From NCBI GenBank assembly GCA_963682025.1, contig OY821521.1, positions 113,806,080 to 113,870,079 on the forward strand: 64,000 nt of DNA. Reading direction: 5' to 3'. The notes below the pieces were generated by a model. The model saw only the letters and a program-made list of their open reading frames with translations, was not told the origin of the DNA and made no database searches. Source of the stretch: Cordilura impudica. Taxonomy: Eukaryota; Arthropoda; Insecta; Diptera; Scathophagidae. This document shows positions 30,793-41,855 of the stretch, in pieces; the stretch's first letter is position 1, and each line of letters opens with the position of its first letter. Made by a program: the position numbers and the translations under genes.

Positions 30793-32614
30793 AGTTTACA
30801 GCCAGATTATAGTTTACAGTATTTGATGTACAAAGTTTGTGAGGTTATATAAAGGTAAATTTGTTGTGTAACTTTGTAAAGCTAGCAACTTTGTTGTAAA
30901 TCGACCACCTAATTGTAAAAGTTATTAAAAAAAACCATTGGATTTTAATAAAAAACACTATATTGACTTTTGTAAAAGATGTTTATTATTTGTTATAAAT
31001 ATGTAAGAACAAGATCTGAATATCAATTTAATATAGAAAAAATAACAAATTTAGAATATACAAAAAATATATAAATATAGACATACCGGTTCGGATCCCT
31101 CGGTAACGTATGGAGTCTTGCCTCCCCAAGATCACAACCCATTAAACACACACTATATTAAAAAAAATATATATATATATATATAAATAACATTGTTTAA
31201 TTTTTTATTAATTCAAGTTCGTATCTACTTATATGCATTATAATTTTTAGGAGAAAAATGTATAAATACCCACTTAGAAGCTTATAGTTAAACAAGTATG
31301 AAAATTATACCATGCGTTCACAGGCCCTATCTCTAAGGCCCAACTAATTGGATATAGAAAATAAGCATAAATCAAATTTTAACATAGACAGATTTTCACC
31401 AATTTAAATAGCGTTCATCCTATGGCCGATAGACGCTTCTATACTACATTGCATCAAAATATATTCATATTTGCGAGCTGTAGTTTGGTTACAAGGTTTA
31501 CATGGACACAGAGACGGACGGACGGACATTGCTAAATCAACTCACAAAGTGATTGAGCCAATCGGTATAATTAAAGATGGTTACAAACATCAGCACTAAG
31601 TCATTATACCCTAACCACAAAGCGAATACATTAAAATTGTAGTGGGTGTTAACTGTAACTTGTCTTCGGTTAATATATTTTCTCTTGTTAAAAGAGCTTC
31701 TCCAACCGTACCGACCAATACATTCTTTAATTCAGCATTAACTTGTCTGAAATTTGAATTGGCCATGAAAATTGGTGCGCTCTTCTTTGTTTCTGTAATT
31801 CCTCTATGTTCTAACTCTGCAGAATCCTTAATCCCTCTATTTGTCCGCCTCAGGAGGTTCTTCTAACACTTAAGTTTTCATGGTGGACATTTGTCACACC
31901 TAGATTTGTTGGGCAAACAACCATTGGTGTACCTGTTGCTTAGCTTTTTTCTGTACACTAGTATTTACACATTTTCTTTTTAAACTATAATGCATATTCT
32001 GTTACTTACTTTAATGCCATTATTATTTATTTTTTATATTTAAAAAATTTTATTTGTGATAAACTGTGCTGTGGAATTTTCAAAAAATTTCTTCCCAAAT
32101 TAGAATTTTTGACAGTAATAATCACAAATAAATAAAAACAATGTATACAACGTGTATAAAGGTGATAGCATATACTTTTTAATATAGCTGTTGCTTCCGA
32201 TTTCTTTACAAAATGCAACCCTGATTTGATTGTTAAAACAAAAATACAGTGTTGTATACAGTGCTGTGGCCTAACACAGTCGTGACAACTTGACAGCTGT
32301 CAAAAAAGTAAACACGAACCGTATGGCTTTGTTTACCTTTTTTTTTCTTAGAATTGCTCTAACAAATATGAGAAAGAGATTAAAAAATAAAATATACAAA
32401 ATATAATGTGTGCAAGTGAACAGCTACACATGTTTGTAACAAGCATAAAAAACTATAATAATGGAAAAAATAGTGAGTATTTGCTATTGATAAACATTTA
32501 AAAAACATTAATAATATCGTATTATCTGTTTTGATATAAAAATATGTATAAAAGGTGTATATTAAAACACATAGCTTGTGATTTGTTTTACGTAAGACAA
32601 TTACATTCAAGACT

Positions 32615-33204
32615 ACTCAAGTCAGGGCCGAAGGAAGAAAGCAAAAATTACTATTGCTGGCACAAAAAAAAGGCGGCCAAGAAGGAAGAAGCAAAACAAC
32701 GATGATGAACAATATGAAGATGCTGGATAATGTAGCCGACATGCTGGATGGTGAAGATTCGAAATTTTTGCAATCGAAAAGAGGCAAAAACAACGAAAAG
32801 TAAACATGCTGCTGGTGATGATGAAAGTAAACATGATATTAAGAATTGTTTCCGTTTTGTGTTTGCCAATGATAAAAAGCTTCACATGACTCTTTTCACA
32901 ATATGTACGTCGCGTAAATCATTTAATCAACGCCAAAAACAACAATTTCAACTTAGAATGTATAACTTGTTTGTGGGCTTTGAAGATAAAAAATGTTTAT
33001 GTAGATGCAGAGAAAGAAAATAAATTGAAACAAAAGAAGTTAGAGGCTCATCGTCAACGTTTGTTGAGTTTATCGAAAAAGGAACGCAAAAAACATAAAA
33101 AGTTGGCTGAGTAAAAATAGGAGCTGGATGAGACAAAAGCCAATTCTAAGGTTTTGAGTGACATTTTGGAGGGTTTTGCTGATGCTTGTAAAAATTTGTT
33201 TTAA
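32615..33204 (+). pseudogene. Noc3-like fragment, right arm
   Basis: Same coding as in the left arm, here on the plus strand: DMLDGEDSKFLQSKRG, then NVYVDAEKE-type and SKKERKKHKKLAE stretches, and SDILEGFADACKNLF before TAA near 33203. The shared stop after KKLAE in both arms shows it was already broken before the arms were duplicated. Confidence 0.6.
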
Positions 33205-34169
33205 GACAATTGCATACAATACTACTCAACCCAGGGCCGAAAGGAAGTAATCACAAATTACTATAGCTAAGCTAACCATTGGTGCAGTTGCTGGTGACGA
33301 AACTTTTCGCAAGTTGAATTGTGGTATTGTATTATTGTTTTTGATTATGACTTGCATGTAGAGTTCGTGTAATGCTTCTCATCGTAATTTGTCTGGTAAT
33401 ATTCCCATCACATTGGGTACTATACCGTTAGCTTCATACATAAAGCATTAATTTTCTACTTTTTTATTCCTGTAAGTAGACGGACTTGTACACCTTGGAA
33501 TGAAGTTAATGGAGGATTTAATTTTGATAAAAGTAAACAATAACAAAATCAATACGAATAGAAAAAATGTAAGTTGGTGCAATTGGCGGTATGGTCAGAG
33601 TGGAATTATGTTGTTAATTTAATAAAATATGTGAATTATATTTTCAACAGTTCGAAAGCAAATAAATCTTAGTAGGAGAGAACGACCAACCATTAGCAGA
33701 AATGGTAGCGCAACCTACATATTATACAAAAGCCCATCAATCCTTAAACAAATTTTAATATATAAGAGAAGGATGAAATAAAAAATGTATTTGTAGATTT
33801 CCAACGTTTTTAAACATGATGTCCCCAAAATGATGACAATGTATGCTCAATTTATGAAAAGTAATATATAGATCGCTTAAAACGCGTAAAAAAGTCGAAA
33901 GTAAAGCCAAAACTACAAATGGCTAAAGTTAAACCTCTAACTACAACATTAGTTCCTTTTGATTGCTTTAATTTAAAACTAGAATTTAATGTAAATTTTT
34001 AATTATCTCTGCATCTATGCAAAAATAAAACGAAACTACGGGCATTTATTTCAAAACTAAAACAAAAGAATGGTTTATTATTTGAAAAACTTTTTTGATA
34101 CTTTAACATAATGAAATGTATATATTTTTTTGAATTTTTCGATCTAACTACACAACATAGATTAAAATA

Positions 34170-34978
34170 TAAAAAAAATTCTTCAACTGACGTAAAGCAC
34201 ATTTATCAGCAGTACATTTGGCAATCCGATATTTTCTACCGAAAAACTTGTACGGTAACACGAACACGTCGGCCATCAGTTAATTTTTCGGGTTTGCTGA
34301 AAATTAAAAATTTGATCCCATGTACAATTTAAATGTTAAAGCATAAAAAATAACATAAATTTGGCAGTTTCAGGTTCTTATCCAAGTAGTCCCCTTATTT
34401 GTAATTTTGGCACCGAATTGCTAAATTGTTCAATTTCAGGACGCATCATATTATTGTAAACCAACTACACAGCATCTAGACATATTCGAGTCTAAAAATA
34501 TCGCACCTGCAACAGACTCGAAAACATCACCTAATTAATGCCTTTGGTATTTCAACGTCTTCATAATATTAACCTCTTCGTTTATACTATAACCATTTTT
34601 CGTATGAATACGCACAAAACGATCAATAGCTTCGTTACGACCTGAGACATGTGTCTAAAATATTTGGGGTTTTCATGCCTTACAGCTAATTACACAAATA
34701 CGGTATTGTTAACTAAAGCAGATCTCAAATCGGTTAAGGCTCCAGGTGAATGTTGCCTAGGGTCTTCATACAAAAGCCTTATCAAATAATCCAATACAGC
34801 ATCACCCAGAATTCTAAACACAATCTATTGGGAGTATGAGGCATAAATAATGGCTTGCAACAAGTACGATCTGCCGCGGAATTTATATTTCAAAGCTTGT
34901 TCAAATTTCGTATAACCCGGCGCTTCTTCACCATTGGGTGTAGTGTAGCAGTGGAGATTTGGACGAAGTCTAAGAGCC
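34170..34978 (-). pseudogene. Dcr-1: Dicer-1 fragment, right arm
   Basis: Reverse-complement partner of 26398-27225 with the same codon losses, stops and intron remnant. At several sites it looks closer to functional Dicer-1 than the left arm: RSYLLQ rather than [15 protein letters not shown] rather than ALNDLRSAL, and KYFRHMS rather than KYFIHMS. Not translatable as a protein. Confidence 0.85.
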
Positions 34979-35607
34979 ATAAACAGTAACAACAGTCAGG
35001 AAAAGTACTACTAGGTTCACTAGCTTCTTTAGCATCATATGCTATACTCCAAATAAGGTTTCAACGCAATCGGCAACAGATTTATCTAAACGAGAAATAA
35101 AAATTAGTTTTATTTATTTCCAATATATTTTATTTATATTTCGAGTTTTAATGAAATTACCTGGAATACTATATATTTTCTGTAAATTTATTTACTGTAA
35201 CGCGTTATGTTAAACACACTCACTTTAATTACATTATTATTTTGTCAGCAAATATCAGTTATAATGTAAATCTTATTTTACACACTTATTTCAATTTATA
35301 ATACAATTAACTGCAATAAGAACGCGTTAATTTGCCAACAGAAATTTCAATTTGTGACAATGAATAAGCAGAAATAAATAATAAAAAAAATATACAACGT
35401 GTATAAGGGTGACAGCATATTATATTAATATAGTTGTTTCCTCTGAAAGTGGTTGTAAAAATATTATGAAAATTTCTGTAATTCACAAAGAAAAATGTAG
35501 ATGTCGCTAGTGTGTGTCTGGACTGGTTGGACGGTGCTGTGGTGTATATCATTGTTGATACAACCATTACTTCAACTGGTTGCCTCGTGTGTAGGCCGCA
35601 TAAAGCG

Positions 35608-36224
35608 GGATATACACGGTCAAAATGCATGACAAGCATTGTAGTGGTATTAGTGAAAATGTGTTTTTATGTGTCACACCGACGATAATTGAAGCAAAAT
35701 CAGAAATTTTAGATTTTTTGCTCGTTTGACGTGCGATTTTGATGTGTGTATATCGTTGATCGTCCTGCATGGTCTCATTTTTGATGTGACTTCGAAGCGA
35801 ATGGATGTAGAAATGTACGAAGAAAAGAAAAACGTGTTAGAATTGATAGAAGACATGGTGTTTACAGCACAAAATCAAATACCAAATGAATGATTAAAGA
35901 GCTATGCAGTATCGTGAAAAGGGCCACTATACACTTGTCAACCACTTGACATCAAGCGTCGTGTACGTCTGCTTGACGGTAGCATATACATTTGCTGTAC
36001 GACCGTACAGTATGAGAAAATACAATACTCTCTCGTCCAGCATGCTAAAAATCTAAAATTTTTGATTTTTCATCCAGCATCGTCGGTGTCACACATACTA
36101 ACAAATTTTCACGAATACCATCATAATGCTGGATGGGAATTAGATCAGTGTGTATTGCCCTTTAGAGAAAAGCTTCATGCACACATACATGAATTTGACG
36201 GCCAGCATTTTGACCGTGTATACT
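35608..36224. mobile_element. small TIR element, second family (copy 2), with nested element
   Basis: Begins TATACACGGTCAAAATG and ends CATTTTGACCGTGTATA. The interior is split at about 35921-36163 by another small TIR element. It lies directly next to the right end of the large inverted repeat. Confidence 0.65.
35921..36163. mobile_element. small TIR element, third family, nested
   Basis: Starts GGGCCACTATACACTTGTCA and ends GTGTATTGCCCTTT. Copy 1 of the host element reads across the site without it (CAGTACCGTG then AGCTTCATGC). A related end is seen at 24636-24658. No coding. Confidence 0.6.
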
Positions 36225-36229
36225 GGCCG

Positions 36230-37141
36230 TAGGAGAGTTGACGTTTGCAGAGTGATGAGTTCTCTCTTTTCCATGTTTTGCGATTGAAGCATGTAAAAAC
36301 AGCTGATCTTTTTCATTTGTATTAAATGGACACAAACTTGTATGATCTGCACATATCATACACGCAGAACTTCAATGACAATGTTCACCGAGATAGTCTA
36401 AGAATCACGGGGGGCCGGGTTTCATGAAATTTTGTAAGTTAAAATCCGAAGAAATTTTTTTTTTATTCTCTTTAACCGTACTCTTACCTTGAAAAACTTC
36501 ATAATCCAATTTTGTGTAGTTTTCTACTTGTATATTATATGGAAAAAGTTCTAATTTGTAAACAAAAATTTTTTTATTTAAAGCAAAATGAGTTTTACGT
36601 ACATATATCCATACATGAAGTAGTTCCAGCATTGAGTTGGTATGTTCCTGGATTGGGTTTTGTATCGTTTCCAAGAAATTATATTGGAAATTGTTCCTAC
36701 ATTTTTTAAGGCAGTTGGGTTAAATTTTTTACGAACAAATTGAACTTTGTAAACTCCAATATTGTTCGAACTGAATTTGGTGACTATTTCAGTTACAGAA
36801 GAAGGGGATAGGTTGTAGTTTTTTAGTTCTTCGGTGATGTCCTCAGAGTTTATACGGGGTAAACCGTTTAAAAATATGGTGTATAACCGATTATCTTTGG
36901 AGCCATAAGAATAAAACTCTATCTTTATTTGTTTGCAGCAGTCGTACATTTCTTTACTAGGAGCAAAAATTTTGGTACCAATTGAAGTACGTTTGAAAAT
37001 ACAATCCTTACCAAGAAGTTTTTGTATTTCTGTAAATGATGCGTTAGCTTCTACAATTGTAAACATGAATTGGCCCGCAAGGGTTAATTTTGTTGAGAGG
37101 TTATATCGATTTCCGATATCCACTTTTAAAGATAAGTGCAA
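36230..37141 (-). pseudogene. Jockey-like LINE ORF1 relic
   Basis: On the minus strand this matches the ORF1 at 18785-19951: SFTEIQKLLGKDCIFKRTS, LNGLPRINSEDITEELK and PTALKNVGTISNIISW, then, after a 235-base interruption (about 36370-36605), the zinc-knuckle end MICADHTSLCPFNTNEK. Only ORF1 is left. The interrupting piece holds nothing I recognise. The 5' side (37065-37141) has no LINE similarity. Confidence 0.75.
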
Positions 37142-37342
37142 ACAATAGATGCAACTTTAAATGACCATCTACAAACAGGCGTCGAGAGGTAATTTTTTGT
37201 GGCAACCCTAAAAAGTACTATACATGCGATCATATTAAAATAAGTCTGTGCTTTTCCCGCAAACTGTAGTTGTACCAAAATTTGATTTTAGTCCATATAT
37301 TTTTTAATTTGTGAATTACAGATAGAGAAATCACAAAATCAA

Positions 37343-38771
<1,429 letters not shown>

Positions 38772-39704
38772 TTTACTTTTTTAAGCCACGGAATAATTAT
38801 AAAATGAAAATAGGCAAATGACTGTGAAAGACTTTATTTTGTCAACCATTCACAATAGAATACCCCCACTTAATAATTATAAGGTACCAAGGTTGCCATC
38901 TAAAGAGCTAAATATGGCTAGATTTAAAAATTTGCAAACGTTTTTTTTAATTTGATTACTTTGAAAACAGTAGTTTTTCTTTTTAGTTTATTCTATTTTC
39001 ACAACTTAAAAAAAGCCAATATATTTTATAATTATTTTGCTTCTAAATTCTTTTTTAACATATCCGCTATCTAGTTTTCAAATTAATACAATAAACTCTC
39101 CTGTGCTTGTTCCTTGATCGTAAAATGTCGAATGAAGTTATGGAAAGATTATAACATAGAGAAATTAAAAACAGGGCTACCAAGTTGTATTACACGCTCG
39201 CGAAAGATTTGCGGCGCTAGTAGCAAGCGAGTCGCTTATAATACCATTCAATGTATTTCTAGCGCCCGAGGAAACTGAGTTTGTGTTAGAAATTCCTAAT
39301 GTGTTTGAAGTGTTTCACAACAAATCTTTTAAACAAATCTTTCTTGTTCTTGACATCTATTTTATTAACGAACAGTTTTGTTAGATCGAATAATTCGTTA
39401 TTACAATCTGCCATTTTTCTGTGAAATAAAAATTATCTAATGAAAACACAATTCTTTTTTTTTTTTCTGAAATGCGCATATAAAAACGTAATTTTGTTAA
39501 TGACTGTAAAATTTTCTAAAATTGAAAAACCTTGTTAGACTCGGTGTGGTGGAGAAACCCTATCTCTTCTTATTAGGTCCAATAACTAATTGGATATACA
39601 ATGGCTCACAGCTTATTTGACCCACCTCATAAAATTTAAAATGAGTATCTTTTAAACCAAAACATATGTATATCAACATACATGGGGAATTGTCCAATCC
39701 TGGC
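38772..39704. other. upstream region of Asna1, no gene seen
   Basis: AT-rich. The Asna1 promoter should lie in the first few hundred bases. No long ORF and no clear TE coding before the Tc1-like fragment. A copy-like start GGTCCAATAACTAATTGGAT near 39575 resembles 31328-31352 (GGCCCAACTAATTGGATAT), a small shared repeat. Confidence 0.4.
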
Positions 39705-39916
39705 TTGTCTACAATTGCCCCCACGTTATGAAACCGCCAGCACAATCACCAGATCTAAATGTGATCGAATATGTGTGGGCCATTTTGGACACCAACATGC
39801 GCAAACGTAACATTTCAAATAAAAACGATTTAAAAACCGCCTTAATTGAGGAATGGGCTAAAATACCTTCGGAAAGTGCAATGAAATTGGTAAAAATCTA
39901 TTTCAAATCGCCTTAA
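39705..39916 (+). pseudogene. Tc1-like transposase C-terminal fragment
   Basis: The frame gives PPAQSPDLNVIEYVWAILDT followed by a helical end (LKTALIEEWAKI). PPQSPDLNPIE is the third catalytic block of Tc1/mariner transposases, with the final acidic residue here in NVIE. The first two catalytic blocks are absent. A poly-G run and an AT microsatellite follow. Confidence 0.75.
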
Positions 39917-39936
39917 ATTGGTTATAGACCAAAGGT

Positions 39937-39963
39937 GGGGGGGGGGGGGGCATACTGAATATT

Positions 39964-40004
<41 letters not shown>
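39937..40004. repeat. poly-G run and (AT)n microsatellite
   Basis: Fourteen G at 39937-39950 and about 19 AT units at 39967-40004. Both are prone to length change and assembly error. Confidence 0.9.
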
Positions 40005-40006
<2 letters not shown>

Positions 40007-40482
40007 CTATATTATATATTCCAAATTAATAGAAACCTTATGATGTATAAGATGAGGTTGCTCTTAATTCAGAATATATAAAAAATACGTCCTGAAAAAA
40101 GTCCAAATAAAATGCGACATTTTGTGTCAGAAAAGAAAACGGCATAAGAGTGGCAATTTGGTTGTGTTAATATGAAAAAGTTCACCATTAATTCTGGGAT
40201 TCTTCTTTAGACCAATATTTATGGTCGAAAAATGTACCGATCCTAAAAAAAAATATATACAAGCGTTCATCCTCTATGGCCGATTTGCTTTTGTCGATTT
40301 ATATATGTTGTTCTTCCAGAACCCTTTATTGTATGTTTTTCATACATTTTGTATTGTGTTGATAATAAATGTTGTTTAAATAGTTCACTATGATAACAAA
40401 TACATAGGCAAAAGTGCACTTTATGGGGCGCACCGCGAAAGAAAAAAATGAAAAATTACCTCCTCCTGGAATTAATCCGGAG
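40005..40482. other. AT-rich DNA between Tc1 fragment and long-TIR element
   Basis: No gene is recognised. It may hold the Tc1 3' end and the outer part of the next element. Confidence 0.4.
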
Positions 40483-40745
40483 ATTACGAAAATCGATACG
40501 AGAGGGGGGGAAAATGCCCCTGGGCGGCCCCAGGTTGCCTCAAAAAGGGACCCAAAATTGGGGAAAAATCATGTAGGTACTCAAACTTCCTGGAATTTGA
40601 TAGGGATAAAAAAAGAAAAAAAATTTGGGGCGTGGTTCCAGGTGTCCCCAGCCCCCCCCCCCCCTAACATTGGGGGCCTGATCCATTTTATAAGTGTGGG
40701 TATTCAAATGAAAAGGAAATCGGAGAGCATTAAGAAAATAGAATA
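40483..40745 (+). repeat. left inverted end of an unclassified long-TIR element
   Basis: GATTACGAAAATCGATAC at 40483, the block AATTTGGGGCGTGG, and ATTCAAATGAAAAGGAAATC recur inverted at 41340-41575 and 46490-46966. It contains runs of C and G (40652-40663). A 110-codon ORF over it is not a plausible protein. Confidence 0.7.
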
Positions 40746-41069
40746 ATTTTTGGATACTGTTGTTGTTTTTTTGTAATTTTTTCGAAAATGAAAAAAAAAA
40801 TTTTATCGATGCAGGTTTGACAGATTATACGAGGGGGTGCTTTAATACCATGTGAGATAAGGACATGATGGCTTTACCTCTCATTCAATAGGGAGATAAA
40901 GTCATTAGCAATATTAGAAAATGGCTTTATCTCTCATTTCAGTTTTCTTATTTTTATAATTAAGAGGTAATGGTTTTACCTTTTAGAAAATGTTTAAATT
41001 AGATGTAAACATTCCGTAAAAGGGAAAATCAATAGTTTTCTTATTTTTATTATTAAGTATTGAAATCTG

Positions 41070-41250
41070 GCTTCGCATACTAAAGTTTTCCTGCGTTTAA
41101 GGGTTTTCTCCTCCAGTAGGACGCGGCAGGTGGCTTCGCTGAATAAAGTTTTCCTGCGTGGCGGCCTGCGGCCGCGCTTAAGGGTTTTCTCCTTCAGTAG
41201 GAGGCAGGTGGCTTCGCTGAATAAAGTTTTCCTGCGTACGTCACAAGAAT
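41070..41250. repeat. short tandem array inside the long-TIR element
   Basis: Three imperfect units built on GGCTTCGCTGAATAAAGTTT, then TCCTGCGT and AAGGGTTTTCTCC with CAGTAGGA. The unit length varies (about 60-75). The stretch 40746-41069 before it repeats GGCTTTACCTCTCATT-like blocks and has no gene. Confidence 0.7.
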
Positions 41251-41339
41251 AAAAAAATGTGTTTTATAAACAAGATTTATACCTAATACCGTTAATAGTT
41301 TCCATTTTACTACATTTATACCTATTACCATGAATAGTT

Positions 41340-41572
41340 TTCATTTTTATTATTATATTTTCTTAATGCTCTCCGATTTCCCTTTCATTTGAATACCCAC
41401 ACTTATAAAATGGATCAGGCCCCCATTGTTAGGGGGGCCTGGGGACACTTGGGACCACGCCCCAAATTTTTTTCTTTTTTATCTCTATAAGATTCCCGGA
41501 AGTTTGAGTACCCACATGATTTTTTCGCAAATTTTTCAGTATTTTGGCAATTTTCAGAAGTTTATTTATTTT
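41340..41572 (-). repeat. inverted copy of the long-TIR end, next to LINE insertion
   Basis: Complement of 40600-40745: ATGCTCTCCGATTTCCCTTT, GGATCAGGCCCCCATTG and CCCGGAAGTTTGAGTACCC. Broken off at TTTTCAGAAG, where the CR1-like LINE begins. Confidence 0.7.
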
Positions 41573-41855
41573 ATTTATTTATTTATCCATTCATTTCCGT
41601 AATATAAAGCCATTTAGGCCAAAACAAATATATTACACAGTAATAGAAACCTAAGTTAATAACTTAATACTAATCAGTACAGATCAAATCACAACACATA
41701 TCTCATTAGCTCCCCAGCCATAATACATACAAGCAAATAGTTACCGCTTTTATTAGAAAGTAGTGCTAATAGGATCCAATTAGAGGTAGCACAACCAAAA
41801 CTACTCACAAAAGCTGAATAAAATAATGAAAATAGAAAAAATAAAAATATAAAAA

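Larger units (their letters stand above)
28851..32273. other. spacer between the two inverted arms
   Basis: 3.4 kb, AT-rich. It holds a third, diverged copy of the arm end (29157-29760), a coiled-coil-like relic, a kinase fragment and a TA-rich microsatellite near 31161-31188. A stretch with GACGGACGGACGGACAT (31513-31529) resembles dispersed fly repeats. An ORF at 31642-31866 and its complement were not recognised. No intact gene is seen. Confidence 0.6.
32274..35600 (-). repeat. right arm of the large inverted repeat
   Basis: Reverse complement of 25699-28850 at about 98% in the sampled part. It has about 210 extra bases at 33650-33870 and lacks the 80-base insert of the left arm. It ends directly before the second copy of the small TIR element at 35608. 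Confidence 0.9.

Noticed and set aside
31642..31866. 74-residue ORF in the spacer and its complement
   Set aside because: Both strands give plausible composition, but I recognise no family; not called as a gene.
40414..40746. 110-residue ORF
   Set aside because: Runs through the inverted end with C and G runs; its composition is that of the repeat.
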